Positions 1 to 9,895 of a stretch of DNA of 64,000 nt are shown piece by piece. The position numbers and the translations under genes were made by a program. Below the pieces are notes generated by a model, which saw only the letters and a program-made list of their open reading frames with translations, was not told where the DNA came from and ran no database searches. The stretch lies in assembly GCA_016714125.1 (NCBI GenBank), contig JADJNX010000003.1:62001-126000 (forward strand), read 5' to 3'. This DNA comes from Ignavibacteriales bacterium. GTDB taxonomy: Bacteria > Bacteroidota > Ignavibacteria > Ignavibacteriales > Ignavibacteriaceae. Each line of letters starts with the position of its first letter. The first letter of the stretch is position 1.

Positions 1-791
1 TCGTAGGATGCCATCATAGAGCCAACCACTCCCCATGCGATGCCGTAACGAGCCTGATTGAGGCACATAAGGGGTGCTTTTAATCCGTTACCGGACGGCA
101 AACGATTTTCTTCTGGGATAAAAACCGAGTCAAATACAAGTTCAGATGTAACTGAAGCACGGAGGGAGTGTTTCCCTTTCATTTCGGGAGCAGTAAAACC
201 CTTCATTCCTTTTTCAACAAGAAAACCGGCAACTTCGCCATCAAGTTTTGCCCAAACCACAGCAACATCTGCGAGGGTTCCGTTGGTGATCCACATTTTG
301 GCTCCGTTGAGGATGTAACCACCTTCTGTTTTTTCTGCTTTGGTGACCATTCCGCCGGGATTTGAACCAAAATCGGGTTCTGTTAACCCAAAACAACCAA
401 TCGCTTCACCTGTGGCAAGTTTTGGAAGCCATTTTAATCTTTGTTCTTCACTTCCAAAAGTGTAGATTGGATACATTACCAACGCACTTTGAACCGAGAC
501 AAAACTTCTAACTCCGCTGTCGCCTCTTTCGAGTTCCTGCATTACAAGTCCATAAGCGACATTGTTCATGTCGGATCCGCCATATTTTGAAGGAAGATTA
601 GCTCCAAAAAGTCCCACTTCTCCCATTTTGGCGACCAAATCCATCGGGAAAGTGCCTTCACGATAATGTTTTTCAATCACAGGAATCACATTGTCATCCA
701 CAAATTCACGAACCACTTCCCTGACCATCTTCTCTTCTTCTGAAAGCAACAAATCCATGTTAAAATAATCAACACCACTAAACTTCGCCAT
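1..791 (-). CDS. gcdH: Acyl-CoA dehydrogenase, glutaryl-CoA dehydrogenase type (3' end cut by window)
   Basis: The reading frame starts with ATG at 791, preceded by GGAGATCAA, and stays open to the window edge, giving about 263 residues of a family usually near 390. It shows the acyl-CoA dehydrogenase N-terminal helical domain, then the middle-domain stretch GCFGLTEPDFGSNPGG and the flavin-contacting WITNG. At the C-terminal side, CLNQARYGIAWGVVGS closely matches the segment typical of glutaryl-CoA dehydrogenase. Family knowledge: this FAD enzyme oxidises and decarboxylates glutaryl-CoA to crotonyl-CoA in lysine and tryptophan breakdown, passing electrons to ETF. The catalytic glutamate lies beyond the window and cannot be checked. 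A short-chain acyl-CoA dehydrogenase is the alternative. No frameshift is visible in the part present. Confidence 0.8.
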   Translation of the reverse strand, partial: MAKFSGVDYFNMDLLLSEEEKMVREVVREFVDDNVIPVIEKHYREGTFPMDLVAKMGEVGLFGANLPSKYGGSDMNNVAYGLVMQELERGDSGVRSFVSVQSALVMYPIYTFGSEEQRLKWLPKLATGEAIGCFGLTEPDFGSNPGGMVTKAEKTEGGYILNGAKMWITNGTLADVAVVWAKLDGEVAGFLVEKGMKGFTAPEMKGKHSLRASVTSELVFDSVFIPEENRLPSGNGLKAPLMCLNQARYGIAWGVVGSMMASY

Positions 792-890
792 TTGATCTCC
801 GAAATGTTTTCAACTGCATTATTTTAAAAATATTAACTTTAAAAGTAACTATTTAGGTGGTTGTGTACAAGTTTTAAGATTGGGTTTCAA

Positions 891-1038
891 ACCTGCCTGG
901 GCAGGTGATATGTTCGTAGATACATTATAAATGTCAATAAATAATTAATCCCGACGCGTCGGGACGACACGTTCGTAGATAGATTATAAATGTCAATCAA
1001 TAAATAATCCCGAAGCGTCGAGACGACACGTTCGTAGA
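891..1038. repeat. 59-bp tandem repeat with embedded palindrome
   Basis: Two 59-bp units (912-970 and 971-1029) are followed by the first 9 bases of a third (1030-1038). Each unit begins GTTCGTAGATA and contains ATTATAAATGTCAAT. The first carries the perfect palindrome TCCCGACGCGTCGGGA (949-964); the second has a decayed version. Just upstream, 891-906 is a second quasi-palindrome (ACCTGCC, two bases, GGCAGGT). The block fills the gap between the acyl-CoA dehydrogenase start and a membrane-protein stop. It has no coding frame. An intergenic repeat family or MITE remnant is the likely nature (inference). Confidence 0.8.
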
Positions 1039-1039
1039 A

Positions 1040-1426
1040 TTATTTGATCTCTATCTCTTTTACCGTTCCAATATAAAAGAACAAAACCACCAACAAATAA
1101 ATCAGCAGGAGTAATAATTCCATCCAGAGAATCAAAACATTTGTATGTACATTTAGTGAAGCGCAATCGGTCTTAAGATTAACAAAACTTAAAACGACAA
1201 TTGCTCCACCCCCGGCAAACAAAATCGTTTTTATCATATTGAGATTTTTTAAAGGGTCTCGCGAAGCGGTATAAAAGAACATTGACCAACCCAATACCAA
1301 TGCAGAGATTATGCCGTCTTGATACGGGTAAGAAGGAACATCAAAATAGATAAATAACCCCGGTACCTTAAAACCAGTGATATGAGCCAAAAACATCATA
1401 AAAAAATAGATTGCTCCTGATAACAA
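1040..1426 (-). CDS. Small four-helix membrane protein, unknown function
   Basis: The frame encodes about 128 residues with four hydrophobic segments, around residues 2-16, 38-56, 65-82 and 100-124. No enzyme or transporter motif is visible. The uninterrupted frame opens with TTG at 1426. An ATG at 1460 lies one frame off, separated by a run of five A (about 1453-1457 on the plus strand). One extra A there would give a start reading MKKILLKKLKYALL, which is a more natural N terminus. The true start is therefore probably 1460 with a homopolymer miscall. It stands between a repeat block and the hsdM stop and has no clear operon partner. Confidence 0.55.
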   Translation of the reverse strand: MLSGAIYFFMMFLAHITGFKVPGLFIYFDVPSYPYQDGIISALVLGWSMFFYTASRDPLKNLNMIKTILFAGGGAIVVLSFVNLKTDCASLNVHTNVLILWMELLLLLIYLLVVLFFYIGTVKEIEIK

Positions 1427-1547
1427 TGCATATTTTAACTTTTTTAGCAGAATTTTTCATTTTGACTTTCCAAGCATGGAATGTTTCTATTTAGAAATGG
1501 AAACAACTGAATTACGTAATCCTTCTTGGTGTTTATTCAGCTTCAAA

Positions 1548-3032
1548 TTACTTTGTGCCCAATTTCACCATTATCTCTTTAAAGCTTGCAAGCCCTGCTT
1601 CCAGGTTTTCGATAATTTCTTCAGCCAAAACATCAGGATCAGGCAGATTGTCGAGATCAGCTAATGACCTGTCTTTTAGCCAGATAAGGTCTAAACTGGT
1701 TTTATCTCTCGAAACAATTTCTTCATAACTAAACTTTCTCCAGCGTCCTTCCGGGTTTGTTTCAGAATTAAATGTTTCTTTTCTTTTGAATCTGTTTTCG
1801 GGACAATAAAGAGTTATAAAATCTCTTAAGTCCTCAAGTTTAATCGGGTTTTTCTTTAAGGTATGATGAATATTAGTCCGGTAATCATACACCCATACTT
1901 CTTTTGTCCAAGGGTCTTTAGATGCAGGTTTATTGTCAAAGAAAATGACATTTGCTTTTACGCCCTGAGCATAAAAAATCCCGGTTGGAAGTCGAAGAAT
2001 AGTATGCAAATCGGTATTCTCTAAAAGTCTTTTACGTACAGTCTCACCTGCGCCCCCTTCGAACAAAACATTGTCAGGCACAACCACAGCGGCAATTCCA
2101 GTCGTTTTTAACATTGTCCGGATATGCTGAACAAAGTTTAATTGTTTATTGCTCGTCGTTGCCCAAAAGTCTTGACGATTATAAGTAAGATCATCCTTCT
2201 CGAGCTCCCCTTCCTCATTTGTAAATGTTTGGCTACTCTTTTTCCCAAATGGTGGATTTGCCAAAACATAATCGTATGTTACCGGTGAAGCTGCTATCAG
2301 AGCATCGGCAGGAGAAATAAAGTTGGTACTTTCAATATCGCCGATATTATGCAAAAACAGGTTCATCAGAGCAAGTCTTCTGGTCCCGGCAACAATTTCA
2401 TTACCATGGAATGTTTCATGTTTAAGGAATTTGTTTTTGTCTTTATCTAATTGGTTGTTTGTCGCTTAATAATCGTAAGCTGCTAAAAAGAATCCTCCAG
2501 TGCCGCATGCTGGGTCCGCGATTGTTTTCATTGGTTCCGGACGAATACACTCAACCATTGCCTTTATTAATGCTCTTGGAGTAAAGTACTGTCCCGCACC
2601 ACTTTTTACATCTTCCGCATTTTTTGCCAACAAACCTTCATAAATATCTCCCTTTACATCTGTACCCAGACTAAGCCATTTTTCACCGTCGATCATATCA
2701 ATAACTTTACTGAGCATCGCAGGGTCTTGTATCTTATTTTGGCTTTTTGGTAAAGATTTGACCTAAAATACCTTTTTCTTTGCTTAATTCTCTGAGCAGA
2801 GTTGCATAATGTAACTCAAGTTCTGCACCTTTTTGGAGGTCAGGCTCTCCCAATTGAATTCAACTGGTATATTTAACTGACGATTATGAGGTGGCTTTGT
2901 ATATTCATCAACCATTTTGAGGAATATCAGATAAGTTAACTGTTCAAGATAATCTCCATATCCAACCCCCACATCGCGAAGTGGATTACAAAATGACCAG
3001 ACTTTACTGACAATTGATGTTGATGTACTCAT
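1548..3032 (-). CDS. hsdM: Type I restriction-modification methyltransferase subunit (frameshifted)
   Basis: HsdM is the N6-adenine methyltransferase subunit of type I systems, working with HsdS as M2S1. The reconstructed frame is about 494 residues, normal for the family. It has the N-terminal HsdM helical domain (YGDYLEQLTYLIFLKMVDE), then GQYFTPRALIKAM, SAM-binding motif I DPACGTGG near residue 172, and catalytic NPPF near residue 260. Three defects interrupt it. One base is missing at the T run 2830-2834 and one is extra at the T run 2744-2748; these compensate each other. An in-frame TAA at 2466-2468 falls where DYLATN is expected. It starts 5 bases after the MBL gene stop. Homopolymer error explains the first two defects; the stop needs a substitution or a paired indel. 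Confidence 0.85.
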
Positions 3033-3036
3033 AATT

Positions 3037-4287
3037 CTACCCCTTAAACTCTACCTTGAGATGCAGTTTATTGAATTCAGTATTATGCCATAGAGCTATT
3101 TTTTTACAATTAGTTTCTATGTATTCAACCACTTCTGTTGACGGATGATCACTTTGGCTGGTTCCATAATTAAGTACATAGATATTAAAATTATTTAACC
3201 CATTTGGGACAGCAATCGACCACGATCTCTTTGCCCCGTGGTGAGGTACTTGAAATAAAGCTATCTTTTCAAAGCATTTGTATTTCCCAAAATAATTTAT
3301 AACATCAGCAATTTTATTCTTATCACTCAAATCAGAATCACCTGTTAATAAAGTTCCAAATCTACAAGGAGGGAATAAGAAATAATTCAATAAGTCGCAA
3401 AGCGGAGATATATAAGGTAGGAAATATACTCTTGCATTCCATCTATTCAAATTAATTGGACCATGATAAAGTACTAATGAGGTTAAGTTTATCTTTGACA
3501 AGATCCTACTTTTGTAAATACCTTGCATCACTTTCACTCTATTAGTGTCAAATAAATCTGCTATTTTAAGCCCGTTTTTTTTGAGGTATTGAGACACAAC
3601 TTTTGAAAAAGCTGCGCTTGATGAGTTTTTTTTCGGCTTTCTATTATAAAAAATAAATTCCCAAATGTAAAACTTTATCCTAAATGGTCGCTTCATAAAT
3701 TGAAGTTTATTTGACCTAATTTCCTCTTGGAAATCACCAATAATTTCCTGAATCACACTTTCTCTTTCATCTTCATCTAATAAGTTTATTTCCAATTCAT
3801 AATTTTCATCATCAAATGGTTCACTCTGATCGTCATTAGCAATAAATGACTCGTCGATGTCAGTTTCGCCAATCACTACTATATTATCGATCACAAAACG
3901 GTCATTTATTGTAAAAAAAGATATTGGGTTTTGAAGTATACGTCTGTACTCGTCATCAGTTGGACTAGTTTCTAAATAAAGGGCATATCTTTCTATTGAT
4001 GTATAATAAGGAATTATCAAATTTTTACAATGAAAGCCATCTAATAATTGAACCACCCCACTGATATGATCTTTATCGAAATGAGATATTATTATTAAAT
4101 CAATAGTTTTATTGTTAATTGTTGACTTAAATTTTTCAATTTCGCTCTGTAGAAAAATACTTTTTGATTTAGTCCCACAATCATAAACAAAATTGAAGAT
4201 TGGGCCTTTACCAGTAGAAAAACTTCCAGTATAAAAACATCCCTGTCCAACAGGATGAAAACAAAATTCTGTATTTAAGTGCCTCAT
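3037..4287 (-). CDS. MBL-fold metallohydrolase embedded in the type I RM operon
   Basis: This intact 416-residue protein has the hallmarks of the ComEC-like metallo-beta-lactamase fold. GQGCFYTG is near residue 14, SHFDKDHISG at residues 68-77 is the HxHxDH-type metal motif with Asp for the middle His, GDSDLSD lies near residue 330, and VPHHGAKRSW near 365. Between the metal motifs is a long acidic insert (about residues 130-200) without recognisable domain. It has no signal peptide or membrane helices, so it is probably cytosolic. Its ATG overlaps the hsdS stop (ATGA) and its TAG lies 5 bases before the hsdM ATG, so it should be translated with the RM subunits. The substrate is unknown; a nuclease or phosphodiesterase role in defence is inference. 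Confidence 0.75.
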   Translation of the reverse strand: MRHLNTEFCFHPVGQGCFYTGSFSTGKGPIFNFVYDCGTKSKSIFLQSEIEKFKSTINNKTIDLIIISHFDKDHISGVVQLLDGFHCKNLIIPYYTSIERYALYLETSPTDDEYRRILQNPISFFTINDRFVIDNIVVIGETDIDESFIANDDQSEPFDDENYELEINLLDEDERESVIQEIIGDFQEEIRSNKLQFMKRPFRIKFYIWEFIFYNRKPKKNSSSAAFSKVVSQYLKKNGLKIADLFDTNRVKVMQGIYKSRILSKINLTSLVLYHGPINLNRWNARVYFLPYISPLCDLLNYFLFPPCRFGTLLTGDSDLSDKNKIADVINYFGKYKCFEKIALFQVPHHGAKRSWSIAVPNGLNNFNIYVLNYGTSQSDHPSTEVVEYIETNCKKIALWHNTEFNKLHLKVEFKG

Positions 4288-5468
4288 AATAATTCTCCTT
4301 CAAATGCTTTTTGTAAAATACTTTGCCGCAAAGATTCTGATTGCGACAAAGCTTGTTTTATTGTTTCTTCTATTTTATCACAAGCTGTTAATTTACTATC
4401 TAATTCATCTACTATTTTTTGCTGCTCTACGAGTGTTGGTAGAGGAAATACGAAATTTTTAATGGAGGCGATTCCAACATTTGCTTGGGTTGTCTCAACA
4501 GTATATTTTTTTATTTCTTTACTTATTTGGGGCGACAAAGAATACAAATAAACATATTTGGGTAAGACATAACTTTGATCAGGTTTATGATTGCACAAGA
4601 GTATGATACTAAAAAATCTTTATCAAAATCTATGAGTATATTCTTGCCGATTGTTCCATAGCGTGGGAAAATAATATCATTTCTTTCCGGTTTAACCTTT
4701 TTTGATAGATTAAGGAAGTCTTTTTCAGATATTTGTTTGACATTATCAAAAGAAATCTTCAAAGTTGCAGTAAAATCTTTAGTGGAAACATACGGATAAC
4801 CTGAATCAACTTGAGTCGGCATTTTATGATCTATATCTGCAATTTTGCTACATACTTCATTGAGACTCACCCATTTCCAGCCCTCTGGCGATTCTCCATC
4901 TTTAACATCAGAATTTGTCAATTTTCCTTCAAAAGCCCATTTCAACAAACTTTGTCGATAAATTGCCAATTGTACCTGAGCAGTAATAAGTAGTTGTTTG
5001 CCATTGTCCAATTCGCTTAACAGAGCTTCTAGTTTCGAGACAATTGCTTTTTGCTCATCGAGTTTCGGAACTGGAATACTCTCTTTTTCTATGAATTGAT
5101 AGTGTCTTGCGTAACCTTTCTCAGGGATTTTGATCACATGAAGAAAATAATAAAAAAACTTTGGGTTTATAATTGTGTGAGGCTTAAGTACTTTCACACC
5201 ATCCGCACCAGGTATAAAATTAAAATTAATAAATTTTTTAACTTTAGTATGGCCCCCAAATATGATATACGGAGGCTGTATTGGAATTACTTTACTTTCA
5301 TCACTACAGTAACCACCTATCAAATCTTGCCCTGATCTACTACTGGATATTTTCCAGAAAGTAAATAATCTCTTTGCTTTATTTTAATTTTATTCAGGAG
5401 ATTTTTTCACAAACTTCATTTAATTTTTTCACTTGCCAATTCTTCGGAAAACTATTTTCTGATGTCAT
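4284..5468 (-). CDS. hsdS: Type I restriction-modification specificity subunit (frameshifted)
   Basis: HsdS reads the bipartite DNA target through two target-recognition domains, each followed by a long helix. The first helix is seen as LDEQKAIVSKLEALLSELD and the second as TLVEQQKIVDELDSKLTACD; each ends in a helix tail of the ALLKWAFEGKL/ILQKAFEGELL type. At least three breaks occur. One C is missing near 5400 (after EVCEKIS), one G near 5332 (VVDQGQ), and one C near 4585 (AIINPDQ); all are short homopolymers. I place the start at ATG 5468 (MTSENSFPKNW), the usual length before the first domain. A GTG at 5528 overlapping the hsdR stop is the alternative and would couple translation. The stop overlaps the MBL gene start. 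Confidence 0.8.
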
Positions 5469-5524
5469 TTCAGATTTTATTATTTCATTTTTAAGGTTAA
5501 AAACATCTTTACTTCTGATATGTT

Positions 5525-8339
5525 TCACCCAGCCAAAGCCTCATTTAATTCATCAATAATTGTGTCGGTTTGATCGCCAAAAAGTTGCCACATTTTACCA
5601 AGCCCACCTTGAGCATTAAGTGGGTTTAGATCAAAATCTTCTTTTTCGATATGGAAACTATTAATAACATAATCTTTAATCATTCTGAGCAATTGCATCT
5701 GTTCTTCGTTGAATTTGATTGAGCCTGATTGTTTTTTGAATACCCATTTCTGGAAATTTTTATCAACAGTTTTGTCATACTCTGTAAGAACTGAATCCAA
5801 CCCGCTTACCTTTCGGATGAGTGAAACAATAGCAGTCAGTTCGTTTAGGGGTGATCCTTTACATTCATTTAACACCTCGTATGCTCTCCAAATATGTAAT
5901 GGTGCAAGAACCGGTTTATCAGCCTTTAATTTCTCAAGTACCTCTTTAATCATCGTGAAGGTTAATTCTCGTCTTCTATAAGGTTGCCCAAAAAAATCTG
6001 TAGTGCCAATAATTCATCTTTATTTTCATCAATCCAGGAAGCAAAATCATTTATAAGTTCGTTAGCTTTTACCTTGTTGTCTTTGTCCCAACCGGCTGTC
6101 ATTATCTGATCAGGATTAAGGTTGTCAACTCGTTGTTCAAGAGCTTTGCGAACATTTTCAATGAACTCATTAAGTTCACCGGTAAATACCTTCGCGGCAT
6201 CATTTTGGAATTTTTCGGTTTTATCCTTTATTAACTCCTCAATACTCGCCGGTGTCACATCCTTATTCTCAGTTTTCACTTTTTCTACGATTTCTTCAAG
6301 CTTGTCCGGATTAAAGGCGTTAAGCAATTCTTTTACGACCTCAGCAATACTTTTACCTTCAGCTTTTTCGACAAATTGTTTTTTTCTCTTTTTCAGATAT
6401 TTGTTTATCCAGTCGAGTTAGTCTGCTCGCAATAGTCGTAAACAACTCTTCGTCTCTTGCACCCACTGCAATTGCTTGTAATAAATCTTTGAGAGGAACG
6501 CCGGGTTTTTTCTCTAATGGTCTGCTGTCTGTCTTTACGGTACGAGTAACGCCAATGGCATCAACTATAACAAAATGATCTTTTGTAAATTTTGCGGAGG
6601 GTGTAACCTTCCTTAAGTCATCCAATGATATAGTTCGTGTTCCCCTGCCTTTCATCTGTTCAAAATAATTTCTGCTTTTTACATCCCGCATAAATAGTAA
6701 ACATTCCAACGGTTTTACATCGGTCCCGGTTGCTATCATATCAACGGTTACAGCGATTCGAGGATGGTATGAATTACGAAATTGTGATAAAATACTTTTG
6801 GGGTTTTCCCCTTCGGCCAAGTTTCCCCTCGGAATCGAGTATATTTCTTTCGGAATTATAAGTTATCTTGCGACAGAAACTGTTTTCTTCAGCAAACACT
6901 TCTTTAACTATTTGGATAATATCATCAGCATGACTATCTGATTTTGCAAAGATGAGAGTTTTTGGAACTTCAAAATTGCCATCTTTGTCAGTCCTGTCAC
7001 TAAATATATTCCGCAAGGATGATCTAAAAGATTTAAGAATTGTTCTTATTTGGTTGGGGTTTACAACATCATTGTCCAACTGTTTAGAGGAATAGAATTC
7101 ATCTTCATCTTGTAATTCCATTCTCATTTTACGGGTGAGCCTTCCCTGACCTGTAAATAATCACCTTTGGCAAATTTGGCTCCGTGTCTTGTGATTTTAG
7201 AATCAATCACAAATACATCATAACCAACATTTACACCATCGGCAACGGCCATCTCATGTGAGTACTCACTGACGAGGTTTTGATCAAAATATGCAACTGT
7301 CCGCATATCAGGGGTGGCAGTCAGGCCTATTTCAAATGCGTCATAATACTCCAATACCTGTTTCCATAAATTATAGATACTTCTGTGACATTCATCAATC
7401 ACAACAAAATCAAAGAATTCAATTGGCATTTTGGTATCATATTCTACCGGTGGGATTTCTTTAGGTTGGAATTTTCTCTCATTAGGGTTATCCTCTTCAG
7501 CTTTTTCGTCCAATTCACTCCCTTTCAGGATGGAATACAAACGTTGGATTGTGCTAATACAAACTTGACTGTCGTTTGCGATATAACTTGAATTTAATCT
7601 CTGAACGCTATACAATTCGGTAAATTTCCGGTTGTCATCATTGGGGACATAAGACATAAACTCTTGTTCAGCCTGTTCACCCAAGTTTTTTGTATCAACA
7701 AGAAACAGAACCTTTTTGCATTTGCGAATTTAAGTAATCTGTAAATAGATGTGATAGCTGTAAAAGTTTTGCCTGATCCGGTGGCCATCTGGATTAGCGA
7801 ACGTTGATTTCCTTCCTTAAAGGACATTTCTAAATTTGTTATCGCAGATATTTGACATTCACGTAACCGATCTGTCTGTAGAGGAGGTAGTTTTTTAAGT
7901 CTTGAACGAAGTGAATCACTCATTTTAAGCCAAGAACGAAGAGTTTCAGGTCGATGGAAAGTGAAAACTGGTCTTGATCTTGGTTTTGGATCTTTAAAGT
8001 TTATGAACCTGGTGATTTCTCCGGTGCTAATGTAAACAAATGGAAGAGGTTCAGTGTTTAGGTGTTTAAGAGATGCGTGAGCGTAAAATTCGCCTTGTAC
8101 TTCATGGACAGAAAGCCGATATGCTTCTTCTTCCCGTTTTGCTTCAATAACGCCACATGGTTTACTATCGACAAAAAGGACATAGTCAGACGGTCCGACA
8201 TCGGTTGGATATTCCTTACAGCAATTCCCATACTTGCATTAAGATTAATTTTCTTAATGCTCTGAATTACCCAACCACACGCAATTAATTGTTTATCAAT
8301 ATTATCGCGTGCAACCTGTTCAGGATTCTGATTTAACAT
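5525..8339 (-). CDS. hsdR: Type I restriction endonuclease subunit (frameshifted)
   Basis: HsdR supplies ATP-driven DNA translocation and cleavage. The reconstructed protein is about 938 residues. The N-terminal nuclease region includes DYVLFVDSKPCGVIEAKR, a PD-(D/E)xK core. Helicase motifs follow: Walker A MATGSGKT near residue 185, DECHRS near 315, TATP near 340, and TVDMIATGTDVKPLE with MKGRGTR further on. The last third resembles the EcoEI-type HsdR C-terminal domain. Six frameshifts are needed, near 8215, 7720, 7130, 6815, 6375 and 5993. Most sit in runs of G, A or T (for example seven A at 5990-5996 where eight are needed). It is the first gene of the R-S-MBL-M operon. Even spacing of errors along a well-conserved protein argues against true decay. 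Confidence 0.85.
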
Positions 8340-8716
8340 ACCTTAATCAATATCTGAAGTAAAACGTTTATTGATGGCTTTCTATTAAAAGCTATACAAC
8401 CAAAGAAATAATTAATAATTATTGGAAGTTACTTATAATTTTAAATTTAGACAAGACCTGAGTGGGATTATTTTGAATTTTGTAAGGACACATTAGAGAT
8501 GACACCGATCGGGATCATGAGAGTGAATCTCAAAAGTATCGACAGGATTATAAAAATCGAGTGCCATTATTGGGATTAACATTTAGCCCAATTTCTTAAG
8601 TCAATTCAGATTGTTACAGAATTTATTTAAAACGAAAAAGCCAGAGTTTAGTCTAAACTTTCCTATTGTTGAGATGCGAAGAAATAACTTCAGAATATAA
8701 ATTGTCATAACAACAT
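8340..8716. other. Intergenic, no gene seen
   Basis: This 377-base gap lies upstream of hsdR and downstream of the unknown membrane protein on the same strand. I see no frame of useful length, no RNA gene and no strong hairpin. The hsdR promoter presumably lies in its left part. Confidence 0.5.
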
Positions 8717-9307
8717 CTATGTTTCTGTCGACGTCCAGTGATCTTCAAAGTGATCCTTTTGATGCAGCTTAAACTTGAAAGAGCTTGCTGGATGATCTTC
8801 GTTATATTTTTCCTTGTGCTTATTGGAGCGAAGTACCTTTTTATCTTGTTTTATCATTTTAGCAAATACCGCCCAATTATAAACTGATGGCCAGTATTCA
8901 AATGTATATCGGGCAATTTCTTTTCTATTTCCCTGCAGAAACATTTCTAAATAAAAATGGTAAGCTTCAAAAAGGACACTATTATCAACACGTAATTTTT
9001 CTGCAATCTGAACGCAAGTATGGAAATGGCGAAACATTTTGTCTAATTGAATAATTACAGCATCATCGTATCTGTTTGTACACTTATTCTGCACATTCTT
9101 GATTGCCTCGAGAATTTTTTTCTTATAAGTAATCGGGTATTCAATATCTATTAGAATTGGAATATGTTGACCGAAATTCTGTTCAAGTGTATTTAATATC
9201 TCCGCCGCTTTGATTGCATTGTTCCTATAAAACTGTCTAATGCCGTAAACGCCTCCAACAATTAATGCAAGCAGTTTTAGGATTTCGATACCATCTTGTG
9301 TGCTCAT
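8717..9307 (-). CDS. Membrane-anchored protein of unknown function in the defence island
   Basis: The protein is 196 residues from ATG 9307, which has a strong ribosome-binding site (AAGGAG, 7 bases upstream). An N-terminal hydrophobic segment (ILKLLALIVGGVYGI, residues 7-21) should anchor it in the membrane. The rest is a helical, charged cytoplasmic domain with WPSVYNWAVFAKMI near residue 150 and a His/Lys-rich tail. The same frame stays open upstream to 9487, where a signal-peptide-like start (MFLLVLCFFTYPQSP) could add 60 residues or mark the end of another reading frame. The Shine-Dalgarno site makes 9307 the better start. I do not recognise the family. It sits between hsdR and a DUF262-type restriction gene. 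Confidence 0.55.
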   Translation of the reverse strand: MSTQDGIEILKLLALIVGGVYGIRQFYRNNAIKAAEILNTLEQNFGQHIPILIDIEYPITYKKKILEAIKNVQNKCTNRYDDAVIIQLDKMFRHFHTCVQIAEKLRVDNSVLFEAYHFYLEMFLQGNRKEIARYTFEYWPSVYNWAVFAKMIKQDKKVLRSNKHKEKYNEDHPASSFKFKLHQKDHFEDHWTSTET

Positions 9308-9559
9308 AATTACTCCTTCAGTTGTTAAAGTTCCTTTTATGCCTGTAGAAACACCGCGTTTTTTATCTATTGAAATATCTTTGGTTAACTTTTTGTTGCT
9401 CTCAAGAGTAATTGTTCCTTTAACTTGGAAAGTATCTTTTACAGGAGATTGTGGGTAAGTAAAAAAACAGAGGACTAACAGAAACATCAGGAAGAATGGA
9501 ATTTTATGTTCCTTCGTATCGATAAAAGGTTGGCGTGAGCTCTCAATACTGATTTTCTC

Positions 9560-9796
9560 TCATATCTGCTTCCAAAAAGGTACTAAAAAACACCCTAAAA
9601 GTAATAAAATAAAACGACTTAGCAAGTCGATCGCTCTTTTTATTTCGCTTTTGTTTATGGAATATGAAAGATTGAATAGAGGAGTTATAACATCAATATA
9701 AAGCGAATATTTTATAGATAGTAAATGTTCTTTTGTTAAATCATTGTCATGTAATTTGATAACACAAATATTTCTATACTTCGGCAGTAATATCAA
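9560..9796 (-). CDS. Possible small membrane protein (weak)
   Basis: A 78-residue frame ends with the hydrophobic stretch SRFILLLLGCFLVPFW. It is in the same frame as the open region that continues past its TGA (9560-9562) into the signal-peptide-like segment at 9487. If that stop were a sequence error, one longer protein would result. No family is recognised and no clear ribosome-binding site is seen. It could be non-coding. Confidence 0.25.
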   Translation of the reverse strand: MILLPKYRNICVIKLHDNDLTKEHLLSIKYSLYIDVITPLFNLSYSINKSEIKRAIDLLSRFILLLLGCFLVPFWKQI

Positions 9797-9895
9797 ATTA
9801 CTGCCGTTTTATAGATATTAATCTACCAAGGGCGGTTATAAACAACAAAAACAAAATCTAAATTGTCTGTCGTATTAATAACTGTTCAAAGCTCC

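Noticed and set aside
912..1038. Possible CRISPR array
   Set aside because: The units are directly adjacent 59-mers with no variable spacers and no cas gene in the window.
2466..2468. Stop-codon recoding in hsdM
   Set aside because: No recoding signal is seen, the codon is TAA, and other defects nearby make error or mutation more likely.
1548..8339. Phase variation of the hsd genes through homopolymer slippage
   Set aside because: The breaks are many per gene, in short runs of 3-8, and equally frequent in clpC, polA and metabolic genes. Phase-variable tracts are usually single and longer.
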